Shown here piece by piece: positions 32,301 to 42,469 of a DNA stretch of 64,000 nucleotides. Every line of letters starts with the position of its first letter. Position 1 is the first letter of the stretch. A model generated the notes under the pieces. It searched no databases, was not told the DNA's origin, and was given only the letters and a program-made list of their open reading frames with translations. The stretch is from assembly GCA_014607495.2 (NCBI GenBank), contig CP053150.1, forward strand, positions 9,444,495 to 9,508,494. Reading direction: 5' to 3'. The stretch is from Carposina sasakii. Taxonomy: Eukaryota; Arthropoda; Insecta; Lepidoptera; Carposinidae. A program made the position numbers and the translations under genes.

Positions 32301-33252
32301 CAAGGGTCATTAGGTCAATATTTTTGGATGTTTGTCCAGTACTATAAGTGAAGATGGTTAGGTAATGATGAGGTGCAAGCCAGGGACGTCATGAAGGTAA
32401 GTTTGCTTATTAGCAAAATAAAGAAACTGCGTTCGAAAGTAATTTACGATACATTTTACACTTCCTAGCGTTAGGTACTGACTGTACCTACCTTGATTAG
32501 TCATGTTATTTTAAAATCTTTTGTTTTTACGGCCAGTTGCAGAAAGCGTCAGTAAAGTTAATTCCCCATCAAAGCTAATGTTGCACTCTTTTTGTCAATT
32601 TGTCAGAAAAAGACAGGAAGTGCTTTAATTTAATGAGGCTTTGTACAACTGGGCGTTAATGTGCCTGATATAATAACCTCATTTACATATGGAAAAAAAA
32701 CCCGACTGCGTAAAAATTTTGGGTACCTACCCAGTGTCACTCTATCGACAAAGATGAATCGAATGATACCTCTCAAGCGCAAATCCGATAAGCCGTTTAG
32801 GCTCTAGAGCATGCCAAAGAAATATACATACATACATACTCTCGAAAAACATAACCTTCTTGTGCAGTCGGGTAAAAAGAGAACACCCTTTACACTTCAA
32901 TATCGAAGAAAAGCAAGTACACACACATACACTTCAAGCTAGCAAGCTACTTTTTATTTCGGTTCCATAGCCACAATCAAAATAAAATTGCATAAAGTGT
33001 CAAGTCATTATTATGTACCACACCATACCACAACCAAAATAATTACACTTCATAAATCCTGTTTGTCGCATATTGGTCATCTGAACAAGTAGGTACCTAG
33101 AAAATACATGAAAACTGCTTTTATCGAATATTGTACCATAACTTTAAATTAATAATAATCAGTAAAGTCTAATAATAAAAACTTGAATCACTTACCTGTA
33201 CAGCAACATCTTCTTTATTCAATAAATTTAAGATTAGCTTCGCACGACTCAT
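29397..33252 (-). CDS. Putative RNase-H-fold transposase (two exons, 935 aa)
   Basis: Exon 1 is 33196-33252 (ATG, 19 codons, MSRAKLILNLLNKED...). Exon 2 is 29397-32147. They join in phase 0. Using numbering from the internal Met at 32126 (909 residues): residues 1-270 are acidic, Ser-rich and probably disordered; 277-300 basic; 323-345 Cys-rich (CDTKCRFLC, then C344); 525-528 CxxC. The probable catalytic core has D577 (LTADMQ), D654 (YSDTCAGQN) and a histidine-rich GHTHMEVDSMHSAIE at 691-705, where E696, D698 or E705 could be the third acidic residue. A basic segment follows (RRARSKR, and KRKR further on). I recall such proteins as abundant unnamed insect and cnidarian proteins (possibly Pfam DUF7869); I cannot verify this. 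Position as sole gene between TIRs argues for a transposase. No stops or frameshifts. Confidence 0.85.
32148..33195 (-). other. Intron of the transposase gene (1048 bp)
   Basis: Donor CAG-GTAAGTG (33195 inward) and acceptor ttaatttcag (ends 32148) on the minus strand. Joining the flanking exons keeps the frame and adds 26 residues before the internal Met. A small TIR repeat is inserted at 32700-32873. Confidence 0.8.
32700..32873. mobile_element. Nested short TIR repeat inside the transposon intron
   Basis: Ends acccgactgc and gcagtcgggt are perfect 10-bp inverted repeats, with gtacctacccagtgtcac and atgccaaagaaatatacata inside. I recognise this end pair as a frequent lepidopteran repeat. 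About 174 bp; no coding capacity; A-rich on both sides. Confidence 0.65.
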
Positions 33253-33330
33253 TGCTTATTCAAGTTTATAAAATCACGTATAAAAATGCAACGAGGAGCG
33301 CGTGTGCGCATCGGACGGCCAGAAAAGCAA

Positions 33331-33443
33331 GATAAAAGTCACCAAACGCTAATGCGTCGTCCAGAACGCGTGCCCCTCCAACGGCCAACGAACTCTGATA
33401 GAAGAGCAAAACTCACCAAGTCGCGCGCGAAATTCACCTAAGT
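33331..33443. repeat. Cluster of internal end-motif copies (right side, inner)
   Basis: Copies at 33331-33346 (gataaaagtcaccaaa), 33406-33421 (gcaaaactcaccaagt) and 33427-33443 (gcgaaattcacctaagt), all in plus orientation. The cluster overlaps the region just upstream of exon 1, so the protein might also bind its own promoter. Confidence 0.65.
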
Positions 33444-33622
33444 ATCGTAGCTCGAACAAATATTGATTGAAATATTCACCAAAAAGCTTCAGAGGATATT
33501 TGAAATAAATTTCGGTATCTTTAGCATTAGGATAGAACTGATCAAGTAAGTTTGATTATGTTTCGCGTTAAAATTATGTTTATGTAATAATTATAAATAT
33601 CGGTCGAGTTGTCACTAAATTG

Positions 33623-33639
33623 ACTTGGTTATTTTTTGC
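33623..33639 (-). repeat. Internal copy of the end motif (right side, outer)
   Basis: Minus strand reads GCAAAAAATAACCAAGT. It has the same orientation as the right terminal motif. Confidence 0.65.
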
Positions 33640-33977
33640 CTTCCATTTTTTATCGTACCAGTCATTCTAAAACTAATTAGGTTATTTTAGTTAATTTTAC
33701 CTTGAATTGAATCCCAGTTATGATTTATTTTGTAAAGAGGAAATTTAATCAAACCGACTTAAGTACAGAAATGCAACTCTTAACGAATAATGAAAAAGTA
33801 TTCAAGTATTTTATTTAATTTTGGACTTATGTTTTGAAAACTAAATGAAGAATTAATGGTTTTTTGCTAAATCTAAAATCAAAACTATGACACGAATAGA
33901 TATGGGTGTAAGGTTGATATTCGTAGAAAAAAATTGAGATTTTGATGACATAATCTAACTCAATTTTGGCCAAAACG

Positions 33978-34006
33978 ACTTGGTGATTTTTCGCTCTACG
34001 GCGACG
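33978..34006 (-). repeat. Right terminal inverted repeat
   Basis: The minus strand begins CGTCGCCGTAGAGCGAAAA and continues ATCACCAAGT, matching the left end except for two bases. Confidence 0.88.
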
Positions 34007-34172
34007 ATTTATCATGATAATAAGTTGAAAGGTGTCTAAGTGCGAAAATTGCGGCTAATAACGGGACTTTTTAAATTTGGTCATAAGTATCTAACGTAAA
34101 AATCGACAAATAACCAATGTCACCAATTTTTCCCCTTATACATACATACGTATTATGATGTGTAAGCAATAT

Positions 34173-34236
34173 AGGGTGGTCAGAACTAAAGGATCACGAT
34201 GGAGATCCAACAGTCACGTTTAGCATAAGGGGGAAG
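34173..34236 (-). repeat. Dispersed repeat B, partial copy
   Basis: The reverse complement reads cttatgctaaacgtgactgt, ggatctcc, gatcctttagttctgaccac, the last third of repeat B. Confidence 0.6.
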
Positions 34237-34721
34237 ATCTAAACTTATCCCTATAATTATTGTAATTGGTAGGTAATGCTTTTATGTGTTTACATCGTTT
34301 TAGATGGAAATAATACACTTTATTTAGATACTATTTGGACAGTAGACGTAAAACGTAGTAAGCTCCTTCAGAAATATTTTCATATCTATCTCTATCCATT
34401 TCACAGTAAAACAAAAATAAATTAATCACAAAGAACGGCTAATCGGATGTCCTAACGTGCACAATGACAACTGATTGTTTTGATAAATCCCCGTAATTAG
34501 TAAAACCTCGGTTAAATCAATGCTGAGCTGAGCAGCTGTTGGTTGTGACACCGGCCCGCGGTAACCCAATCACGGCTGTGCGGTGTGAATGGCGTGCCAT
34601 TTTATTAATGTGGGGAAATTCCATAAATGTTCACGTTATAAAATGTTTGGACACATAAAATTTATATAGGCACCTAGGTAGATGGTTTGGCTAATTGTGT
34701 AAAGTACTTCGCCAGAATACA
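34237..34721. other. No gene recognised
   Basis: A GC-richer stretch at about 34525-34600 (gagcagctgttggttgtgac, ccggcccgcggtaaccca) has no coding or repeat match. Confidence 0.45.
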
Positions 34722-34818
34722 TCAGTTGCTCTCCTTCCGTGTAGGTATGTCATTTCCGTGCAAGAGTTTTCCGACTAGGGATGTTCCTGTAGCCGATGAT
34801 CTAGCAACTTGTCGCATG
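34722..34818 (+). repeat. Dispersed repeat B, 5' part
   Basis: Contains catcagttgctctccttccg, ttccgtgcaagagt..tccga and gatgatctagcaacttgtcg. Confidence 0.55.
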
Positions 34819-35110
34819 TATGTAGTATTTCTATCGATGTTCTCAATTTGAAAGAAGCACAAGCCTAATTGTTAATAACGTTGATAAAAAAAGGTAAATT
34901 ATCTTTCTAATAATACAGTTTTAAAAACTTTTGGTTCGTTTATTAAAAAAGGTTGTTTTCACAGTATTTCATTAATCCACGTTAAACAAATTAGCGGTGA
35001 CATTTTACGTGAACTGCAAGCATAACCAAATTACGTTGGTTTGTGATGGAAAACCAATAATTGGTTTAACACTGTGGCCATGGGTTTAACATTTTCATTT
35101 AGATTCCTGT

Positions 35111-35226
35111 GCTGATGCGGGATTACACTAGAATACACAGCTGCATCTCCTTCCTTACATTCATACCGTAAGAGACTAAGGAACTGGGCCATTATTTCTG
35201 GCGATAAAGTAGCCACTTGTCAGAGT
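35111..35226 (+). repeat. Dispersed repeat B, 5' part
   Basis: Contains tgctgatgcgggattacact, agctgcatctccttcc, ccgtaagagactaagg and ggcgataaagtagccacttg. Confidence 0.65.
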
Positions 35227-35329
35227 ACCTAGGTATAAATAAATGAAGAATGAATGAAACCTACAATTGGCGTATATGGATAAAGCTGTTCAATTATTGT
35301 TATCTTGTTGCACGATCTTCTTGTTTCCT

Positions 35330-35620
35330 TCCTTTTCTTCACCTTCCTCTTCTTTCGCGAACTGGCCGGTGGCAGTGGCAGTTCAAGTGGCCGGGTGCAC
35401 CCTGATAACACCAGGGGTCGACTAGCCCGGCCCGCGTCCCCCCGGCCAGCCGCATCTTTCCCTTCCCAAATGGGTCAGACTCTTGACTCATGTGGCCCCC
35501 TTTAAGGGCCACTTAAGTTACCGGCGCGTTGTCGCGCGCCGAAAATTTTGCCCGGCACGGGGGTTGCGCCAAGGCCCGCAACGTATTTTTACGCCAAGGA
35601 CGACCACGTCCTGTTATCTT
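35330..35620. other. GC-rich CpG-rich island, possible retrotransposon 5' piece
   Basis: Sharply richer in G, C and CpG than its surroundings (cactagcccggcc-like words, ggcgcgttgtcgcgcgccga at about 35523-35542, which is itself palindromic). Frames of 60-80 codons cross it but none shows a known motif. Could be the 5' region of a LINE or a fragment of an LTR element. Confidence 0.4.
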
Positions 35621-36056
35621 GTTCATAATAAATATCAATGTTCATGCTACTCACGACACGACACGTGTTCCGTCTATAACCTCGTACTCTATTATCTTTT
35701 GGACCGATTTTTCCAATGACCACATTAGCCTATCCGAATGATACAGTTGAACTGTAATTTTTTTAAACGTGATCTAAATAGAGAGAGATAGTAGTAAAAA
35801 TTGGACCTTGAATTAATCGGAACTAGACATAACAATATCTATAATACAAAAATCACAGTATAAAAATAAGTACAACTACTCGTAGCTACAAAATAATTCA
35901 GAACAAAGTACAAACCCATGTAGAGAACTAAGTTAATTAACATAGAAGTTTCCGCACTACACTGCTATCAGCACATAACTAACTGCAGTAAAACCAACTG
36001 AACCTGAAAATGTCTTGGTATTTAAAAATCCTTTCTTTTATACAATTTTCTTTCTT
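35621..36056. other. No gene recognised
   Basis: Ordinary AT-rich sequence between repeat fragments. Confidence 0.5.
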
Positions 36057-36138
36057 CTGTGTCGTAAGATTCGACTAAGCAATGGCGTTTTCTTAGGCGA
36101 TAAGCTAGCAACTTGTCACTGATCTTTAACATCTGCCC
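36057..36138 (+). repeat. Dispersed repeat B, middle part, broken by an insertion
   Basis: Contains tgtcgtaagattcgactaag, ggcgttttcttaggcgataa and gctagcaacttgtcactgat, then catctgcccc, where the inverted-repeat element starts. Confidence 0.65.
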
Positions 36139-36268
36139 CCCTAGCATGACCATGCACGTGGATATCGTATCGTCTCTATACAAAATTCGACATGGCGGCT
36201 ATATTTATCGTATTTTGACAATGTCGATAAATCGGTTTATCATATCGTGTTTCGCAGGTCATGCTAGG
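36139..36268. mobile_element. Small inverted-repeat element inserted in repeat B
   Basis: Ends ccctagcatgacc and ggtcatgctagg are inverted repeats. Further imperfect complementarity is seen inside (gatatcgtatcg, cgacat/atgtcg, cgataaatcg). About 130 bp; no coding sequence; no clear target duplication. Confidence 0.5.
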
Positions 36269-36767
36269 CTGACCCATATTAGGACATACACAGCTGTACT
36301 GTAGGCATCTACATCTGCATCACCTATACAGAGTTGCAGTAAAATATGAAATATCAATTGTTCAAACTAAACTATAAAATGCGCGACATTCCATGCCAAA
36401 TCAATGCACAATTTATATGCACTTAGCTATAAATAGGTACGTACGCAAATTGTGGTGTTTTATGAATATTAATTTATTATTGTCATGATTACGTGTCACA
36501 CATGTCAATCGTTTGTTGACTATTGCAAACGTTGTATTTGGTACTCCCCGGTCCTTATATAGAAGTAGGAAACGCATGGTAACATTCCCAAAATGGCGCC
36601 TGCGTGCAAAAATTGCACATGCCCATTTGTAAAATGTAAATATCGTAATGAACTGTTCAGACCAAAATTGGCTTTGTTGTTCTTAACAAGACATGAATTT
36701 AAATAAAAAAATATTTCGTAGGCGATAAGTTTATATTCATTACTTACGTACCTACGCAACATTAACG

Positions 36768-36862
36768 TATGCAACTTGTCAATGATCATTAACACCTGTC
36801 CCCGCTATGTTAAAAGTGGCTGTGGGATCTCCTTTAAGATCCTGTAGTTCTGGAACCATTTC
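36768..36862 (+). repeat. Dispersed repeat B, 3' part
   Basis: Contains gtatgcaacttgtcaatgat, cccgctatgttaaaagtggc, gggatctcctttaagatcct and gtagttctgg. The gcgataag block is separated from it by about 50 foreign bases (36720-36772). Confidence 0.65.
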
Positions 36863-37514
36863 AGGAATGAATATCTTTTGCATTATCTATTATTACCCTG
36901 CCGTTGTTGATATATACCTAATAGAGTAGATATAATAATAATTATCCGTTCATTCTTTTGTACGCTCTGTGGAAAACTGAACATTCAAAACAAGTAGAGA
37001 AAACCCAATAGAAATTACATAGTTATATACCTACATGCATTTATTACTATCATATTGTGTATTGATTCGGCATGGAATGTTCCGTTAAACAGCGTTTTAT
37101 ACTGAAACTTATAAATTAAAACTAAGTACGGTACATTACATTTCAAGTTGATTAACCTCACCTATGCTTAGGTCCAACCTTTCAGTAGAACTTTCAATTT
37201 CATTAAAAATGAGTTCACACCAAAGGTTTGCACTTGCGTCACGCATAAATGTATTACTCTAAAATGAGGCCAGAAAAGTGATGAGTCATTTACCTCGGTA
37301 ACAAAAACCGTCTGTGCTGATGTACCTACTAAGGGCGAAGTTCTCAACCTTCATGCAAGTATATACGATTATACGGCCTAGACGAAGATGCTCAAACGTT
37401 CAGTGTTTCTAGCTACTGTGTCATGGTAGTGAAAGAATTTGTAGCAGGCGTGGTTTAAAATTAATAGGATAGTATCTGAGTAGTTGATTATTTATTTCTG
37501 TGGAAATAAATCTG

Positions 37515-37650
37515 TCCTGTGCTGATGCGGGGCTAGTATCACTAGAATACATTAGCTGCATGTCTTTCCGTGCATGTCGTAAGAGTCAACTAGGTAAGGG
37601 ATTCGGGCATTCTTACAGGCGAAAAGCTAGCAACTAGTCAGTGATCGTTT
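37515..37650 (+). repeat. Dispersed repeat B, 5' half
   Basis: Contains tgtgctgatgcggggcta, tagctgcatgtctttccgtg, catgtcgtaagagtcaacta and gcgaaaagctagcaact. It stops at the MITE copy that follows. Confidence 0.7.
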
Positions 37651-37682
37651 ATTTTGGTATACCTATTGGGTATGTATACCTA

Positions 37683-38014
37683 TACAGGTGATTTTTGGTC
37701 GTCAACATTCCTGAAAACAACGGAATCTCCTTATCATCACGTTCATTTTTTGGAAGCATACCTGGGAAGTGTCTGGTTTCCAAAATATTTGGGTCTAAAG
37801 TTGAGTAAATAGACTGCTTTTTTTCTGTATAAATGCACATTGACGCATGTAGCAAGATTTTAAAACAATATAAATTTCGCCCGATCAAGGTAATAAAAAA
37901 AATTCAAAAAAATTTACATCGTTTCCCAGCATTTTTTTTTGGCATAAACTTACTTTATTTGATGTATAGAGTACGTACCCCTCATTAAGGGTGGCAATGA
38001 AAAAACACCCTGTC
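37683..38014 (-). mobile_element. CAGGRTG-ended MITE, copy 2 (inverted relative to copy 1)
   Basis: Reverse-complement match to 9862-10247 over nearly its whole length with an internal deletion of about 50 bp (shared: gatttttggtcgtcaac, catacctgggaagtgtctgg, aatttcgcccgatcaa, gtatagagtacgtacccctc). Inserted right after a repeat B fragment. The 79-codon frame at 37649-37888 is accidental. Confidence 0.75.
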
Positions 38015-40230
38015 TATATGTATACCTTTGCATTTTGCATGCCACTTCCTTATTTGTGCTAGTCTGCCAGTATTATTAGGTACATATATCATTGGATTTC
38101 ACAACCAAGTCGAATAGACAGACTGTCTTTCCGATCAATTACGATTAAACGTCATCTACGTAAATGACATAAACTTTGAGAAACTATGTCTTAGGCTATT
38201 GATCGAGTTTCCATTGTTTGCCGTAGCTAGGGTAGAGCCTTTAATACATCAAATTCTCGTTACAAATGAACAAACAGTCTTGACAGAATAACAGTTTAAT
38301 ACGCGCTCGGGCTAAGCCAACACAAACTGAACGCTATTGGTTATTCCTTCTGTTTGAACGAGTTTAATAAAAAAAAAACCTTGATATTCTAAGGAAAGTC
38401 TTATATTATTGCGCTGAAGAAGATTTTTCTTAGTTTTTTTTGTTTGAACTGTATCATGTTGGTGTTGCTCAATAACACTTTGTTATTTTTCTATCAGCTA
38501 GTAATTTAAGAAATCTCTCTGATGTTATTGAATATTACACATATATGGGAAAAATATATACCTTCTGATTATCAAGCAAGCTAAAAGGAGAACATATTCT
38601 TGACTAAATTGAATCTTCTACATGCTGCAGTTGCATATCCGCACCGCAATCTGCCATATTAGTACATACGTTTCTATGGTACGAGTCTTTATACAAGGAA
38701 GCTGCACCTTTTGTTAAAAAATCTTTTATAAACTACATCATCACATCGCATATTCAACTTCAGATGACCTTTATGCGAAAGTTTTTGCATGTAGGTATAT
38801 AGTGATCTATCTCTATAAGAACTTACACTTCTACAGTATTGATATATTTCACATAAGCTTTCCTTATTTTTATTATGAAAGACATAAAAATAGTTTTAGG
38901 TACTTGAAATCTCTACCAAATCAGGTACTTCTTTAGATTAACTAGAAATTAATAGCTTTCTTTACATTAGAAATAAATGTATAAGTTCCTAAGTTCTGCG
39001 TAGTTATTTCCCTCTAAATGTAGGTACCTACAAGCGTACAATACAAATAAAAACACTAGGCTCTGCACAAAAATTTGTCCTGCTATACCCCAAATATAGG
39101 ACATACTGGCTTCGTTGGCGTTCCATACAATGTGCGAAATAGATAGCGATATGAGTATTCGAGTCTAGAAGTTCCATTTGGCAGATCATAAAAAGTAATG
39201 GCGCATACTGCGGGGAATCGACTCGTTTCATACTTCACCGCTTCTGCTCGCGGCAGCGGTTCATTTTGACTGTCATCTACTGTAATCTATGATAATTTAC
39301 CATTCAACTTTAATAGGTAATTCATTGTCTGCGTCTTCTGTGAAGTTGGAAATATTAAATACCCTATGGAAATTGGTTATTAGTTGTGATGCACGTTTTA
39401 GATATTTACCGGTTATATTTTACCCGAGTGTACCCGAATATCATAATATAGGTATAGCATATTAATATCTTACCTGATAGAAAATAAGTAGAAAATGGCA
39501 CATGATATCTATTTAACACAGATAGAAAAACCAAGTCGATAGCTGGAATAGTTCTTGAGCTCGACTATTTCAATTTTGCCGACCGACGAAGACACAGCAT
39601 AAGAGTTCTATTTGAACAGTTTGGTCGAAATTCTTATCTTTAATGCCATATGCCATATTTCTTTTTGTGTATGTGCAATAAAGAATAAGAATATAGACGC
39701 ACCTTAAGAAAAGATGGTAGACCACAAGGTTTGTCCCGCCGAGTTATAAACTGTATTACAGATACGAGCACGCAAATCTCAGTAACATGTCCTGACTGAT
39801 TTATCAACATCGAAGCAACACTACTGAAACGTGATATTTGGACCGTGTCTTTCTTTTATGACGTATAAATCCACAAGGATTTCCTGGAATTCCCGCAGGA
39901 ACGAAAAAAAAAGATTCTATCCAAAATTTTACGCGATGAAGTTGTGAGCGGCCGTTAGTCGACCATAATTGGGCCAAATTGAATCAAACTACGACTTCGT
40001 AACATTGGTACTTTAATCAGCAAACTTGTATGTTTAAGTTAGGTCTGTAACGTTGGCAACGAGCGCGGCGTGGTGCTTCCAGCTCAACGGCCCGCGACCA
40101 GCTTACGGACACGAATACCCAACTGCTGGATAGAGCATTGCCAAACTTTATAAGTTGTTAAACTGTCGTAAAAACTGTTGCTGTTTAGTAGGTAGGTGGT
40201 TTGTTGTGGGATTCGTGTGTTATACGTACC
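38015..40230. other. No gene recognised; weak LINE tail near 39660
   Basis: At about 39655-39690 ttttgtgtatgtgcaataaa resembles a LINE 3' tail. A GC-richer patch at about 40050-40120 (gagcgcggcgtggtgcttcc) is unassigned. No recognised protein. Confidence 0.45.
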
Positions 40231-40296
40231 TTCGGTAGAACAAGAGAACAATTGCTTTTTGCAATTTTTTAATCATTATGCTCTTGTTCTACCGAA
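40231..40296. repeat. 66-nt hairpin with 16-bp perfect stem
   Basis: Arms 40231-40246 (ttcggtagaacaagag) and 40281-40296 are exact reverse complements. Pairing continues inward with mismatches for about 6 more positions, giving about 22 bp of stem and a T-rich loop. Could be a tiny fold-back repeat or, less likely, a small-RNA precursor. Confidence 0.6.
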
Positions 40297-42102
40297 AGTG
40301 CGATGCTACGTTCTTTAAGCTTACGGTAATATTTATTAGGTAGAGATTATGCATATTTAGTTTAGTTTGTGTAGATCGTAGGCGATTGGCAGGACCGCAC
40401 TACAAATTATTGAGTCAACTTTATATTCGACTACATAACTAGATAGGTACAGTCACGCACATTATGTCCAAATTTCATCCAATCAGTTATCCTATTAATT
40501 AAGCGGTGAGCCTACTGCTGCCTCTCGGATACAAATACTAAATCTAGCAACTGGTGTCGAATTCATTGGGAAATGTTTTATAAGCTGTTTGCGCCTCCTG
40601 AGTTAGATAGGATGTACCACAGGCAGGTAAGTCTGGCTTTGGGTTCTTACGCTAGTAGATGAATCCAACAACCCTTTTAATTTTATTTATATTAAGAATT
40701 TTCATGCTCTTGCAGTAACTTTAACTTCAGCTAGTCATTTGCTCTCACAATGTGTGCTTTCACAAATGCCATTATGCAAAATAAATCGCTTTATGCATAA
40801 GTAATGGGTTTAGTAATTATAACATTACTCGGGAAAATATGCGGAATATACTTAATTGACAATATATTTTAAGGCTATGAACTACATACATATAAGTTTT
40901 CGCTTTGACAGTAGGATTACTCCACCAAGTACCGGACCCCTGAGTTGTTCAAAATTATGGTTCTTTAAGTTATGCTTATGCTCAGCAGGAAATAGATAGA
41001 TTTTAGTGTTGTAAATTTTTGTAAATGCTGAATAAATAATTTATTATTCTTTATTCTATATATAGAACCTATGAGCATTTTTTTAAGTTTGAAAAAGTTT
41101 CACCTAGGCCAAAAGCTCAAAAAATTTATGGAGAAATTGTGAATCTCATCAAAACCTCGGCATCGTAAAACATCGAATCTTTCTTTAAACAAACTCCTTT
41201 CAGTTCACATCACATATAGCAGCTGATCTCCAAGTTGCCAACATCTGACACTCTCAAAGTCCGGAGATTACGCGGCTGGCGGGGGAATGCGAAAAGTTCG
41301 TAACTTGTGCACATCTGCCTCGAGAACGTGCCAAATGTCCATAATATTGAGTGGCATAGATGCATGTGCATGTTATAAGGAAATATGAATGAATGTATAG
41401 TTGACTTATATAAAATTTTGCGAGAATTATAGGTATTTATCAGCCCAATTGTATTACACCACATACCTTACACTAATCGCGCACAAAACCGATCATACGT
41501 ACGATTTTAAAAAATGAGAATACAACCGACACAATGCCTAGTTTTGCATATACAAGTTGCTGTTACATAATTATGTAGTGTGTAATTAGGATTTATCCAT
41601 GGAGAAGAGTTCTTCATGGATTTATCCTTTGAACTATGTAGAGTACAGTACGTAGACTAATGTAGAGTGACTTGCGCTAAATATAATATGCAAGTATTCC
41701 AAAGAATATCTGAACATCCTAAGCTCCGTTTCTGCTTGCGTTCCCTCTGATTACAATTACAAATGCGCGGGCTTAGCTTATACGGTAAAAAGAACGACCG
41801 AGCATAAAGTGAAGGAAGAAATATTCGAAGGCTTAACAGCTCCTACGTCCAAAGTATCTTATTAAAAGTAATGTGCTATTGAAAATAACCTCTCAAGGCG
41901 AGCCGTTTTCCTTTTAATTCAATTACCGCTGTAAAAATCTCTTTATTATCTTATGTAGGCAATCAATTTTTTTGAGGGCGCGTTTACTTGGTTAACTACT
42001 TACTAGAAATTTATTAAGGGTCTTCCTTTTTTAACTCGGAAAAATACAGATTTTATACCGGATACTATACGTACTTACCTCAAAAATACGAGTAATTGAA
42101 AT
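40297..42102. other. No gene recognised
   Basis: Contains a gctgaataaataatttatta tail-like block near 41025-41045. The 84-codon minus frame at 41210-41464 shows no motif. Confidence 0.5.
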
Positions 42103-42255
42103 AAGCGGTGATAGCCTAGTGGTAAGACGTGCGCCTTTCAGTCGGAAGGCCAGGAATCGATCCCAGTCCTAGGCCTGTACCACTGAATTTATATTCGAAC
42201 GAAACCATATTGTGCCGACCCCATAAAAATAATGTGATAAGGGCAGGAAGATGAC
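42103..42255 (+). mobile_element. tRNA-derived SINE
   Basis: The head agcggtgatagcctagtggt carries an A-box (tagcctagtgg) and aatcgatcccag a degenerate B-box. The tail reads accatattgtgccgacccca, taaaaat, ggcaggaagatgacgaaa. The same tail occurs in reverse at 63929-64000. The tRNA fold is decayed, so it is not a functional tRNA gene. Confidence 0.75.
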
Positions 42256-42469
42256 GAAAAGTTTTTTATCCACATTTCTAATTGCTAACGTGATAAACAT
42301 ACATGTAGGTACCTACACAAAGATATTTGAAGATACTACCTGTATCAGTAAGTCAAAATGACGAAGTGTGTTAATAGCTAAGAGAACTTATCGACAATAA
42401 TTATGTATTTCCATCGATCAATGAAATCACGACCGCACATTCTTAGACATTATTATTTTAATTTTAATA

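Larger units (their letters stand above)
28873..34010 (-). mobile_element. Complete 5130-bp DNA transposon of unassigned superfamily
   Basis: The element at 28877-34006 begins CGTCGCCGTAGAGCGAAAA and ends with its inverse; the repeat runs about 29 bp with two mismatches. ATTT flanks both ends (28873-28876, 34007-34010). Further copies of the end motif GCGAAAA.TCAC.AAGT lie inside both ends. The only gene is the two-exon minus-strand transposase candidate. Intact frame, good splice sites, clean ends and duplication suggest a young, potentially autonomous copy. A 4-bp duplication is known for Sola and Ginger elements, but I could not link the protein to either with confidence. Confidence 0.88.

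Noticed and set aside
28877..34006. Interpretation of the 935-residue protein as an ordinary host gene
   Set aside because: The gene lies exactly between matching TIRs with a flanking ATTT duplication, so a mobile origin is the simpler reading, although later domestication cannot be excluded from one copy.
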